A stretch of 64,000 bases of DNA from Trochalopteron elliotii. Taxonomy: Eukaryota; Chordata; Aves; Passeriformes; Leiothrichidae. The notes beneath the pieces were generated by a model. That model ran no database searches. It saw only the letters and a list, made by a program, of their open reading frames with translations, and was not told the origin of the DNA. Within the stretch, counting starts at the first letter, position 1; each line of letters starts with the position of its first letter. The stretch is taken from the NCBI GenBank assembly GCA_024734555.1, contig JANPWX010000215.1, forward strand, positions 1,928,929-1,992,928, in the 5' to 3' direction. A program made the position numbers and the translations under genes. Below are positions 37,754-50,202 of this stretch, in pieces.

Positions 37754-40319
37754 ATTTCCTCATGGAGGAAAAAAGGAAATAAGGAAATATTATTTTTTTT
37801 AGATTGCTTTAAGGGAATTGTAATGGTCTAGTGACCTATGATTTCCTAAAAAAGCTTTTTAGTATGATAGTTCTAAACTAAATTTCTGCCTCATGATGAC
37901 TTAGGAAGCTGAACTTGATGACCCATGTGTTCCGTTTCAAGTCCGTGTGCCTACTACAACATATCCAAAGATCCCAAGGGAATGGTTTGTGCCACATGTC
38001 TACAGTAAAACACTGAAAGTGAGGGGTGTGTGTTTTTCCTGAGATACTGAGCAAACAACTTCCCTGATCCTTGGCTGCCCTTTGGAGCAGGGCTGCGTGC
38101 ACTGTTTGTAATAGGCTCAGTACTGCATTAAGTTGTGCTTGTTGGGGGACTGACCAGCTGCACACTGTCTAATACAATTATTCTGTCAAATCCTATTACT
38201 AGTAGTGTAGTTTACACGAAGAAATATTTTTTTCAGATATAATTACAGTGATTCAGGTAGAAAAATCAGGTATATAAAAATTGAAAATCCATACTATCAG
38301 ATTTCTAAGATTACACAAATATTTTGGAAAAACACAAATCAAACTGCTATTTTCCAGCAGAAGCCTAGGCTACAGCTTTGGATTCTCGTCAGATGCTAGT
38401 GGCACACATCAATATCCCTAAGGTAAAAACATAGTTCAGACTAATTTTACCATGTGGAAATTCAGAGGTCAAATCTAAATCCTCTGTCTTGAGTTTGGCC
38501 TTGCTATATGCACACATCAGCAAAAATAATTGAATTATCCTCACAGCATTCTCAGGGAGATACAGGCCACCATTTTTAGCAGTAAAAACTATAGCTAGCC
38601 AAGGGCTAAAAGACAGACAACTAATTAGACAATATCCTCTAATAACTTCCTTCAAAAGTTTAATACTCATTTTACACAATGCATCTCCATCTAGCCCTTG
38701 GATAGGACAATAAATGTTGCTTACCAAAGAACATTCTTTCTTTCTAGCTGAATTGACTTTTTCTAAAACCAGTATTCATTCCCTCATCTTTCTTTGTAAT
38801 AAAATACTATTCCACGAGTAGATATGCATTATGTCATAAATTTTTTCAGACTCATATTAATGCATTTAATTTACATCAGGCAGACTTGGGTGAAAAGCTC
38901 CCCTGAGGATTAACACTTTGCTTTTTTTCCAGATTAACTGTTAGTTGTACTGTAGCAATCCAAGCAGGAAAACTCTTCATTCTCAAGACCTAAATATTTC
39001 ACCTTAATAACAACACAAATTAGAGGACAGCCTGGCATACACTAAATGAATGCCCGAATCTTAATTTTCACAGTGCCTGTCTGTAACTACTCATGCTACT
39101 TCAAGTTGACAAGACCTGGACAATTTGCTCTGTATTCCATTTTCCTATTGTTATTTTCCAGATATCAATGTGAAAAGTTTATACTCCTTATGACTGCTGA
39201 AATACGGGTATTTTTCCATTACAAAGCAGGGATTTTGACAACTGTATACATTCCATTAATATATTCTTTTGGCCAGCTAACTGTCTTGACATCTGAAATG
39301 CTCTCACTGTTAGAGGAGTTATTTTTTCCACTCACAAGCTAATCTGGGCAAGCTCTTCCCCTGACACTTTGATCAAACCTATGGTTGTTTAAGTAGAGGT
39401 TGCTGAGATCAATGATTTACTCACTATACAGAGAAGTGTCTTCAACCACCATAAAGCTATACCGTACCAGGCTAATTATTTTGCTTATACCACCACATTA
39501 TATTTATTACAGACATTAGCAGTAAGTGGAAAGAGCATAGTACATTCAGCACTGAATTAAACAGTAATTATTAAGTGAAAACATAAAACAAGAGTACAGC
39601 TAACAGAAAAATCAAATTAAACATGGCAACCATTCACTTATAAAATTGTTCTGGTATTTAACAACTATTAGCTCCCAGAAGAAAGGTGTGAAATAAACAG
39701 CAGTCCAAATTTTATAGACAAGGGACTTTGATGTAATTAAAACTTTATCGAATAGCATTGTTTCCACCAAGTCCCCACAGGACACTACAGGTTAATATAT
39801 TTCTTGTTGGCATAATGAAACACTGAGACTGTATTTTAGCAAGTCATGTCGTGTGAGTTTATACAAAAACCTTTCCAGTGCTACCATCATTAGCATACTT
39901 CACTGACATTTCACTGAGGTGTGAGATTCAGTGGCTCCTATACCTAAAAATTTCTTACAAAGGAAGGTTCTCTATTGTCCTTTCTTTTGCAACACAATTG
40001 TGATATAATTTTTTTCAACTGCTAAGTATTTTTAACAACAAAAAATATTCTTATTCAATTCTATTGAGAATTATTTCAGCACACTAAATTTTCTTACGCC
40101 TTCTATCCATGTTGTCTAAACTATGATTTCATCTATGTTTATTTCTTTCTTTTTGGGGACACAGCAGACCAGACACAGTGTGACAAAATATTCCTACCAC
40201 AAAGTATCTCAAGAAGGAGCATACACCCCCAATATTGTGAAAATAGAAGACTGAGTGCTCTTTATCTTCCAAAGAAAATAACAATGTATTTCTGCCAAAT
40301 CTGTCTGGAGATCATGTCC

Positions 40320-40336
40320 TTTTTTTTTTTTTTTTT
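40320..40336. repeat. T17 homopolymer
   Basis: Seventeen T on the plus strand, with no recognisable SINE or retrogene body on either side. Confidence 0.95.
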
Positions 40337-43300
40337 GCAAATACAAAATTAGGTTCTCATGTAAACACTGCTTTTGAGCAGTTGTCCAAATTCTTACTTA
40401 CAACTCCTGAAGTTGATCACTGTACTTTGCAGTGACTAAAATACAAACCAGGCAATAGAACATTCTCATCTGTTAAGTCTCAATGACATCAAAATAGTAG
40501 TTTATAGCTCCATGAAGAGCAGCACTCCATGATTTTGACTTTTTTCCTGTGCTTTCAATAAGGGCATAAAACAACCACAACAGTAAAGTTCCCTGCCTCC
40601 ATAAGCGATGCCTGGAGATGGAGGCTGCTGTCTCTGTTTAGCTGTGGAGTGAAAAAAGACCTTTTGACCCCTGGTTGTGCCTTCAAGCCTCCCCATGGCT
40701 CTAACAAGCCTGCAAGGCCTCTCTGTGTGCCCATGGCCATCCTGGGAAGGTTCCTCCCATCCCTCTGTCCACTGTCTTTCAAATAACTACATACACCCTG
40801 TGAATGAAGAATAGTGAGAGCTCGAGATCAGGTCTTTGATAAAGGCCAACTCCCAGTGACATCAAGCACAGCTATTCAGGTATTTTCTCTGACAACCAGG
40901 TTACTTTAACTTCTGTTTAAATTTACAAATAACCTTCCTCTTTCTATTACAGAAATATGATGTATTTCACAATTTTCATCCCATTCCTCCTAAAGAACTC
41001 TGAGGAAGATTCATGGTGGCAAGGACAGCAGGCTGTGCATCCTTCTGCAAATCTCTTTTCAGTCACTGGGATGGCACTTACCATGTGCATCCATCCATAT
41101 ATATAATGATGTTATTTGGTTATTGCAGTTTGGGCACTTGAACTTTTCATCTGCTACATGCCCTCTTCAATACCATTGGGATGCAGCAGGAGCTACTGGC
41201 AAAACAAGTTTTATTAACTTTCTTAGGTTTTCCTGTACAATTCAAAAGGGATTTGAGCTGTATTTCTAGGTTCTTTCCCAAGTCACTGAAACTGAGTGAC
41301 TGATTTAAGATATGAGCATAATGTAACATGTACCTGCCTAAGTTGTTCACAATTTCAAACTTAGTATCTTGGGTTTACTAAGCATTTTTTTCTTGTTTGG
41401 TTTTTGGCTGGTGGCTGTTGTCTTATTTTTATTTTCTTCGGAGGAGGGAGGGGGTATTTTGTATTTGCACTATTGTGTCTCTCTCTCCTGGATTTCAGGT
41501 GACTCATCAATACATCTGATCATATAATCTTGTTAATTGAGAAACAGCTTATGAAAATAAACATAATTGTTGCAGTCAAATATGGTTTTTCTCTGTATTT
41601 CCTTTTCTTGTTAGGTAGGGTCAAAAGGAAGTTTCAAACTACTTGCTGATCCACACATATCATCTCCTCTTGAGGGTTTTGAACAAACGACAGAAGTCTT
41701 AAGTTGCTTCAGTTCTGTAATACATTCCTGCCCTGCTTACCCACTGTTAAAAAGCATTTTATCAGTGGTAAAAAATTCAGATTTTCATTCATCATAGGAA
41801 TTCAATACAATTGTCATGACCTTCTTCAAATAAAGTTCACAACTACAGCAATTAATTTGCTGCTCAGTATTAAATGCTATTTCACTGTGTTTAGGATTAG
41901 ATATAAATACCTGCCCATTATTTGCATGAATAGCTAACAATTTTCTTTTTTAAAAGAATACTTCTAAAGAAAATCTTTTTTTAAAACAAACCCAGAAACC
42001 ACCAAGCCCTTTTTATACTTTTTCCTCTGCACTGACCCAAGTGTTGCAACATTCATTTAACTTGACATGATTTGTAACAAAGCCTTCACTATACAAGACA
42101 GACAGAAACAAAGCTGTCTTTAACAATGAATCACAATTGTAAACTTTATGATTCACCCAAGTATCTCTTTTGCCAAGAAGGACGAAATGTGATAAAAAAG
42201 CTGAAGAATGGAAGTGTAAACAGTAAAGCTGTGATATAAAGCAAGGCATGCATACGCTCTAGTTACTCACAGACTCCTAAGATCAGACACCAAACCAGTA
42301 ATTTTTAATGATTTCTGACTTCTAGTTTTCCCATCAGATTTAATTATCTTTCTAACTAAAATATTATTAGTAGCAGATCATTTTGTTCAAAATAAACTGC
42401 TAATGAATGCATGGTCAGATGTGCCTTTTCCCTGGTGTACATTCCTATACTTTCTCATTTAACACATTTGCTGATAATCTATGTGTTACAGTGTTTGTGC
42501 AAGGACAATCAGATCAGAAATAGGACAAGCTGATAGCAATGGCGACATCTCCTTGCATTGAAAAAGAGGAACTCAGAACTCTTTCCACATAGATGAACAG
42601 AATTACTTGCTCTACTGAGTATCAACACAAAACAAAAAGGCAATGCATGGGAAACCAAATGGCAGAGATTACTTCTATAAGACTATTGTTTTGCTTTGTC
42701 ATCAAAAGCAAATTGGCACAAACAGATGGATGAATGTGTGATTTCTGCATTCATGAGCACCAGAAACTTGAAAGAGAACTCTTTCTCAACTGGAAAAGAA
42801 ATGCTGGTATGTCAACAACTTTCACAGTATGGTCAATATTTGTACAGAATTCACCAACAAACAGTTAAATGTACTGATCAAAATATCTGTATTACAGTAG
42901 CAATCATAAATGCAGCACCAGAATGTCATACCAAATCGATTACACATTCCAGTGTTTAGCGTTTTGTGATTTTGGGGTGGTTAAAAGTAGTTGAACAGTA
43001 GTAGCTCAGTCTTTTCTGTATCTACATCACAAAATAACCATTAAAGAAATTATTTATAGTACAGAATTTTTTAGTGACATATTGTTATGCAAAGTTTTCC
43101 ACAGCCTGTAGAAATTTTATTTAGGAGTAACCAAGCGTGCAGTATGGAGCCAAGAATTAACAGGGAGAGGAGATAAAACCTCTCCTGGAGTCTTCCTTCA
43201 GGAACTGGTGAAATCTTTCTACTACTGTCCAGGGCAGAGCTCAGTCAGGCAGATGTTTGCATTCAGGTCAGCCTCCTTTCAGTGAGAACCTTGCATGAAA

Positions 43301-43894
43301 TCAACTCTTGTGCAGAGGGCCAAGCAAAGTAATGTGTATCACTAACAATTCACACAGGACTATTTTGATGGCAGAATTTGAAAGGTAAGAGGGGATAGGG
43401 AGTCTGCTGATGCCCTGTGCAGGGGACAAATTATATTACCCAATAAAACACACTATCCATGTTCAAAATGCAATTTTCTGAGGTGTGAAGTAAAAAAAAA
43501 AAACTTTAGCTGATAATCTCTAGAATTAGAGAAGTGTGTTTTCCAAAGTGAAATTTACCTTTGTACAAAAAACAACTTGTACTTCCAAGTCATATTCATT
43601 GTAAAGGGAAAACATTTTACTTGTGTCAGTCTAAGGAAAAGTTGTACTACTGTGTTTATCTCCCACAGATTATCAATTTACATGACTGAGTACAAAAGTA
43701 AAAGATATTCTCAACACATTGTGAGGTATTATAACATTGAGATGTGATACATAATAGACCTGAGTTGGAAATTTACATTTTATGTTAATTTACATCACTT
43801 ACATAAATGCAAAAAAATATTGGGCAAAACCCCCTCTGTCTTTAATGTCTTTAATTTTCACCTCTGCAACAGCCTAAACAATATTTAGATTCAT

Positions 43895-43942
43895 ATTTTG
43901 ATATCTGGACTGAAGTACATTTTGATATCTGGACTGAAGTAC
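43895..43942. repeat. 24-base perfect tandem duplication
   Basis: The unit attttgatatctggactgaa plus gtac is present twice head to tail without a mismatch, which implies a recent slippage or duplication event within the intron. Confidence 0.95.
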
Positions 43943-44525
43943 AAATAAACTTCCATTTTCCACCTTGAATAATTTCCTCTGTGAATTCTACAATGGGATA
44001 TTTTTACATGGGATGGACCTGACAAAAAGCAGCAACAAACAAAAATCTTCCTTTCTAACAATGGATCTCAGAAACATTCACATAATTCTATCAAAAACAC
44101 TGGTTTTCTTCAGGCTTAGCTGCCCTAGGGGTTCCTAATTAAGGACTACTCATCCTACCACTTGACCACATTACACTAGAGAGTGACTTCCATTTTATCT
44201 GCTTGTGGGAACAAGATTACTGCTCGAATACATCATCTTTCACATGATCGAACTCTGTGTAGTACCAAAGGGAAATTCTGCCAGTCTGTTTTAAGAGATT
44301 TGAAAACTACATGGCCATTAATTTCAAAATCATGTATTATTCTATATATGTGTGCCCCATACATGGTTGGAATTACACTTAAGAAAATAAAAAGAAACTC
44401 TCATGACACAAAAGAGTAATAAAATCCAATCTCCATACACTATTATTAACCATCTTTCTTTATTAACTGACTTTGAGACAAAGTCAAGAGATTTAGGTAC
44501 TGCCATGCAAGCACAGAAGACAACA

Positions 44526-44565
44526 CTTTTTACTATCTGAATTCCTACCACCAGATAGTAAAAAG
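44526..44565. repeat. 14-base perfect inverted repeat (hairpin)
   Basis: CTTTTTACTATCTG at 44526-44539 and its exact reverse complement at 44552-44565 are separated by 12 bases. The stem is AT-rich and short, well below a miRNA precursor in length. Its function is unknown. Confidence 0.9.
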
Positions 44566-45229
44566 ACATCAAAGACAGAAATCTTATTTTCTCAGTGTGT
44601 AATCTGAATGTATCCTCCAGAACTGCCAGAAATAGATTCCATTGTGATAGACCTTTGAAATAATTACCACAGCCAGAAGTCTTTTGTATTAGCAGGCAAT
44701 GCCTTAAGGTTTCATTTTGTGGTAAGCTCTAAATTGATCTCCTGTGACACTTTCTGAGTAAGTGGTAGGAGCTACTAGCTTAAGATTTACTCCATAACTT
44801 TTTAAGTATACCATGACCTCTTTTAACAGTGTAAGGAAGTTAATGACCTGAACATTTCACTTCTGCAGTTAGCAATGTCCTTCCTCAGCAATGGCACAAT
44901 CTGCTGAGCTAATACTGCTTTAACAAATAGAAGTTTGCACTCAGAAACAACAAAGGAGAAAAACCTTCCTGGAATTCAAGGTTGACCAGTAGTTCAAAGC
45001 AATTCAATTACTGTAACGCAGTAAATAGGAACGGCATTTATTTTCCTATTGAATGTATTTAATGCACCTAAAAAGCCCTTATCCTGGCTATATTTAACAG
45101 AGTCACACATACACAATTCTGTTAAAACCACAAAATTCTCTATGAAGACAGGTGACAGCAAAGCTGGATTTGGATGTAAAATTTTTTTTGCTATTTAATG
45201 GAAATGGTGCAAAAATACCTGGATCATTG

Positions 45230-45715
45230 GGCTCAACGGGTCAGTGGTTTAGAAGTCTTAACCAGCAGCTGGTTAAGATTGTTTCACCTCAGTGGTTAAC
45301 TCCAGGCACAGCTCTGTCTAGTCTCTTCAACAACCTGTACAGGAAGCACGCTCAGCAAGTTGGAGGACTATGGCTGTTTGAGCAGTCATTACCTACCTGG
45401 AAGGACTGCCATTCAAAGGACCTTGACAGCCTGGAGAAATTGGCTGCCACTGAACTTTAACAGTGTAAATGCAAAGCCTTGCATCTCTCATGCTCCCATT
45501 GTTCTCTGCAACTACCTTAATTTGAGAATACAGAGAAAAAAATAGCCAAAATATTCTCGGAGATATGCAGTGAAAGGATAAGGGGTCACACACACAAACT
45601 GCATCAGGGAGCAAGTTCCAGAGGAGGCTGTAGGATCTCCACACTGGCAGAGACTCCAAACACACTGAGACATGGCCCTGAGCACTTTCAGTATTTTCCT
45701 TTGCTGGTGCACATA
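45230..45715 (+). mobile_element. degraded CR1 LINE fragment (plus strand)
   Basis: The piece at about 45400-45450 resembles the CR1 reverse-transcriptase region encoding AIQRDL-x-x-LEKWA (here AIQRTLTAWRNWLP and, frameshifted, KDLDSLEKLA). About 45600-45700 resembles the CR1 3' coding end (a gaggctgt-ggatctcca ... catggccctgagca pattern). Between them a section is lost or scrambled. The copy is heavily mutated, with no intact frame. It sits about 105 bases downstream of exon 5 in the gene's direction, in antisense orientation. Confidence 0.6.
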
Positions 45716-45819
45716 AAGGTAGATTAATTTAATGTTAGGCTACAAGGATGTAAGGCATTTTGCAGACCAGTGCATCTACAGGTGTCTGAGGAATAAATGA
45801 CAGAAACAAAGGGTCTAAC

Positions 45820-45923
45820 CTCTTGCTTGTAGCCCAGGTCCACAGGTCTCCTGTGCTCCCGGACTGTCTTGGCGCACGTACCACGGTACCAGCTGGCACC
45901 GGCGCCACTTGTGTGTCTTCCAC
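45820..45923 (-). CDS. THSD7A: THSD7A exon 5: WKTHKWRRC TSP1 start
   Basis: 104 bases, phase 2 in, phase 1 out, 34 full codons. It reads WKTHKWRRCQLVPWYVRQ and DSPGAQETCGPGLQAR. The exon has no methionine, so it must be read by splicing phase. Competing open frames across it are not real. It is a wider-spaced TSP1 opening (W-x4-W-x-x-C) followed by the CGPG-x-x-x-R turn. As I recall human THSD7A, VPWSVQQ corresponds to VPWYVRQ here. There are at least six CpG in the exon. A degraded CR1 fragment lies about 110 bases past the donor side (AGAG/gttaga), so a repeat inserted unusually close to this exon. Confidence 0.92.
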
Positions 45924-47861
45924 CTGAAATGAGAGGGGAAGCAATCCATCTAAACCTCGTAGCCATCAAACCTTAGGCAGCACAAGTGCTAGACAGTGAT
46001 AGTGATAGGTAAATCACCGTAAGCTGTTGCTTGTTTTTACTAACTGATCACAGGCAATTCACAAAAGAACCAATAATAGTACCATAAACTTATCCCTATT
46101 CTGTTAACTTTTTTTCTTCTTTTAGGATGAGGCCACCAAGAACACATGGAAGAAATGAGGAAGCAAAGGTAGAAAGAAAAAAGGGGAAATAAGAAACAGA
46201 AAGGAAAGGTGGCTGCAGGAAGGTATTGGGACAGTGGGCTTGAATGATTGCAAGGGTGACTCAGGAAATTCCTGGGATCTTGGGTTGCTGAGTAGCAACA
46301 CCTTACAAATGTGGAGCCAGCCAAGAAAACCAACAGAATGGGTCCACCATATCAAAAATAAAACAAACTGAAAGAACTTGCAAAAAACTGTCAATAACAA
46401 ATGCAATATCACACTGCTTAAATTATTCCATCATGAATACAAACTACTATGAAACTTTGTAAAAGTTCCCTGCTAGTGCAGCAGAATATCCCAGCCCTCA
46501 AATATAACAAATCCAGGCAAGTCTGTTTGTTGCCACAACTCTAAAATAATCCACAGTTGTCCAGAGCTCTAGCCATCAGCAGCTTGCATGCTTTAAACTA
46601 TTTCAATGGTTTTGCACCTCGAGTTTCATCGCAACCTGCCTCAATGGGACAGCAACTAACTAAGGCACGAGCCAGCTGAGTGTGTGAGTCCATCTGTCGC
46701 AGCATGTGTGCAGGTCAGAAAGATGCTAAAGGAAATATATGGAACATGTGTTTAGTATTAGTTTGTGTCATGAAATATAAATGACCCCATCTACCACTCT
46801 CTAGCAACTCTTCTTTCTCATGCTCAGCACATTATCATGCAGCTCAGATACTGAAGATACCAAAGAGACAAGGAGCAGCCAGCATTTCAATAGATAAAAC
46901 TCTAACTCTCATTTTGACCATAAAAAGTTATTGAGCTCCATTTGTCTGGTGTTTAGAGTACTGATTTTGGTAGCTTCCCAATGCTCTTTTCAGTCTTTTC
47001 ATATCTTTTAGTTGCATAGAGTGTGATCTCCTAATGAATTTGCAATGATAACTCTTATGAGATGATGAAAGCAACACATTTCTTTAATCTCAATTTCTTC
47101 TCATTAAACTAAGCTTAAATTCTATTTGTACCTCTGCAACAGACAGTAGTTTCATGGGAATTATTAATCATAAAACAAACAAAAATTTCTTTTTTATTAT
47201 TTTGTCAAGTAACTTTAACTATGGAGTCAGAATTTTCTAAACTTTTTCTCCATCAACAACAAGAGCTTGTTGCGTGTCTGGACCTTCCCACACACACATT
47301 TAGATGTTACAGAACTACCCAAACATTTTCTAAGCAAAAATAGTTGCACCTTCTGGAATAGTCCTCAACATTCTGTGGTGAAGATCAGGGCAATGCAGAG
47401 GACCCAGGGCATATGGGGGATATCTTCAGCTCTGGACTGTCTTTGCTTACAGGGATGGAAAAATGAAGGATATGGTAGGTAGTACAATGTGGTAACAGAA
47501 ATCAGCTCTCCAAAACACACAAGCTTGCAGTTCAGCACTTTGGATACTTTAGAAAGATTTGCTGTACACGTTTAAAATGTCAAAACAGTTTCTAGGAAAA
47601 ATTTATTCTAGAAAGTAATTCTTAGTCGTTGCAATGTTCTTGCCAAGGAACTGGAACAAAATGAACCAGTGATTCTCTATGGGCCAAACTGAGTCTACAT
47701 ATCTGTTGTGAAACCTTGATTCAGATGTGTATGCTATTTTTCTAAATAGTACATGTTAGAAAAACAACTACTGCAAAAAAAAATGGAATTCAGCAAGCTC
47801 TGGAGGTAGTACAAGTTTAAATATCATGTCTGAGCTGTTTCTGGTTGATTGTCTCACATAC
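45924..47861 (-). other. THSD7A: intron 4-5 (1.9 kb)
   Basis: Unremarkable AT-rich sequence; no repeat family or exon is recognised. A purine-rich stretch at about 46130-46215 makes a serine/leucine/phenylalanine-rich open frame on the minus strand that I regard as noise. Confidence 0.7.
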
Positions 47862-47994
47862 CTGTAGCTATGACAGACAGGAGAAGCTTCACACTCCCTT
47901 TCCTCAGACAAAGAGTCTGGGCACTCCCGACCACCATTGGCAGGGAGCTGGATGATGACTCGGTGACGGGACTGCTTCCTTACTGTGACACCCC
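47862..47994 (-). CDS. THSD7A: THSD7A exon 4: TSP1 C-terminal half, RKQSRHRVIIQLPANGG
   Basis: 133 bases, phase 1 in, phase 2 out, 43 full codons. It reads GVTVRKQSRHRVIIQLPANG, then GRECPDSLSEERECEAS and PVCHSY, with a split arginine. This is the strand B/C half of the TSP1 repeat opened in exon 3: R/K-x-R-x-R layering residues, then the ANGG loop and three cysteines. It has more CpG than the flanking intron. The acceptor tttgcag/GGGG and donor TACAG/gtatgt are clear. Human reads DSSIRKQSRHR from memory, so the first residues of the exon differ while the core is the same. Confidence 0.93.
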
Positions 47995-50086
47995 CTGCAA
48001 AGAGTAGAATAGCTGCTTTCTGCTGCTGCTACTTAGGGTTGAAACTAATTAGGGTGAAAACAAGGTTTTGGAATCAATTGCCATAATATTGACATGCCAT
48101 TTTGCCCATAAGCAGAAAAATTACACCTAATAGAAAAAAATACTTCAATTTCAGCTCAAGGCCAGAAAGCAGAACTAAACAGAAAACAGTATCAGCAACA
48201 CTGGAAAAAATGAAAAGACAGCTGAAATTAATAAATAGTTCAAGAGAACAAAAATTAAACCAGCTCAGTTTGCTGCTACACTTTACAGTTTGAAGGTGTA
48301 AGCTTGCCCTCATCATTTGCATGTAAAACCAGAGACAGAAATTCCACTCCAGAATTCCTTTACAGTTTGCAGTTCTTAATTATTATGGTCATCCATTATT
48401 AATGATAAACAGTAAACAGTTCCTGTAGGAATTTTGATTTCAGTCATCAGGTATCAGTTCTTCAGGCAGAAAATTAAGAGAAAAGCTACAGATCTGTATT
48501 ACAGATCTGTATACAGCCATGCCTATGTTAGGTAAAAATCTTGGAGGGTTTTTTTTTTTTTCACAGAGAGCAGCAGAGCAGACATTTGGCTGACTGAGCT
48601 GATATCAGCTTTGGGTGGGTTATTACAGCAGCTGCAGCTTGTCTGATCACAGAAGCATGCTGGACCATGGCCAAACCATTGTAATTAGGAGTGAGCAGTA
48701 GGAGAATCCCGGCGGTGGCTCTCCACCACCTGGCCACTCTTCAGCACAGAGGAAACCCTTCACTCCCAAGTGAAACAGCTCCCGGACATGCCAGGAGCTG
48801 GCACAAGGGGCAAGACAGACGTGCAGCCCAGCAAAGCTATTGACCTCCTTGCTGGCACAAATGGGTAAACCCCATGAAATAAAAAATTGTTTTTGTAGTA
48901 TAAAGAGAGTTTGACTCACTGAATAGACAAAACACCTGTAGTTCACAAATATATTGTTTTATAGAAGCTTGCACAATAGTTTGTGGTAAATATTTATGAA
49001 GATATGCTCATTGCATCAAGAACTTCCCTAAAACCCACAGAAATGGGAACAGAAAAGGATGGCATTTTTGCCCAATATGATCTCCTCCAACAAAAATGTT
49101 TCAGAAAGAACAATTAATACTGCCGTAAAATACCACATATATAATAATGAATATCTATTTCATAGATTCAGATTTAATGGATTCAATTCCCTGCTCATTT
49201 CAAAGTTTATGAATTTAGTCTTCTGAACCCCTTTTTTCATTTGTTAGAATGCATTAAACACTGATAGGAATTACTGCAAAATGCCTTTATGTTTGTGTCC
49301 TTTATCAAGCATAAAGAATTGGCTGTGACAGCCCAAGTCTGTATGTTTCCTGTAACAATATTTTTTACATTTTGACAATGTGGTAGCTGTGAGCAATCAC
49401 CATGTCCCACACAGGGATTAGCACCCTGTGGAACAGGGAGTATTACAGAGTCTGTCTGTAATAGTACATATTAGAAAAATGCCTCATATTATATTCTAAG
49501 AAGAGAAAAAAACCCCATAAAATGTGGCTAATATTAAGCCTGTCATCACGCTAACTTCATGTTTGATTACAATGTAATAAAAATTCAGGGGAGACCTGCA
49601 CTGTTTTAAAGAGATTTCCCAAGTGTATTAAAATGGTGTTGGATTTTATGTTTAATTCAGGCCATTCACATCACTGTAAAGTCTGTTGATTTTTATTAAC
49701 TCTCCTTCAATTTTCCTTGGAGTAGAAGCAGCCAGACAAAATTATATACAGCTGCATATCTATTTAGTTACACACTTATCTCCTTGTACTTAGGTTTTTC
49801 TGAGGAGCAAACAGCATAAACTTAGGTATTTGCAAACCCCAAATATGTCCATTTTATAATCTGACAATTAAAATAATAACACTGCATGAGTATTGATGTT
49901 GAGATGATAAGCTGATGATAAGACCTGTGTGTCTACCCTGTAAGTAGCTATCTCTTTATCAGTGTAAGATGTAAATGGGAGTTTGTAACATTAGGAAAAA
50001 TGTGGGAAAAAAAATCCAAACAGATGCATATAGAAAAGGGATAGAAATAACTATTCTTTTCAGCAAAACTCTATGTTCAAAATTAC
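47995..50086 (-). other. THSD7A: intron 3-4 (2.1 kb)
   Basis: Mostly AT-rich. A block at about 48600-48850 is notably richer in G and C than its surroundings and begins just after a T13 run at 48549-48561; I cannot assign it to a repeat family. A short direct repeat, acagatctgta, occurs twice at 48488-48513. Confidence 0.7.
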
Positions 50087-50202
50087 CTTCTTGACATGAA
50101 GAAGGACATTCTGTCCAGTCACTGAATGGAGTCACAATACAGTCCTTCCTACAGGGAAGCAGACAAGGTCTCACAGTTTCAGGTCGAAGGCTTTCAGGGC
50201 AT
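50087..50202 (-). CDS. THSD7A: THSD7A exon 3: TSP1 junction exon, RPETVRPCLLPC
   Basis: 116 bases, phase 2 in, phase 1 out. It reads CPESLRPETVRPCLLPCRKD and CIVTPFSDWTECPSSCQEG. It closes the repeat of exon 2 and opens another through the LLPCRKDC link. SDWTEC supplies a single tryptophan, so this module lacks the doubled WxxW motif. CPSSCQ has Q where O-fucosylation requires G. The acceptor is gttag/ATGCCC and the donor GAAG/gtaatt. Without splicing the frame would stay open for about 30 more residues rich in hydrophobic side chains, which looks like chance. Agreement with human THSD7A as recalled is about 85-90% over this short exon. Confidence 0.93.

Larger units (their letters stand above)
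35389..45819 (-). other. THSD7A: intron 5-6 (10.4 kb)
   Basis: A long AT-rich intron holding three CR1 fragments (36119-37000 minus, 37430-37753 plus, 45230-45715 plus), a T17 run at 40320-40336, a hairpin at 44526-44565 and a 24-base tandem duplication at 43895-43942. A less AT-rich block at about 40590-40780 has an open frame on the minus strand that I cannot assign. The rest shows no exon. Confidence 0.75.

Noticed and set aside
45724..45969. Methionine-started open frames across exon 5
   Set aside because: They are in the wrong frame: the real exon has no methionine and is fixed by AG/GT borders and phase to WKTHKWRRC.
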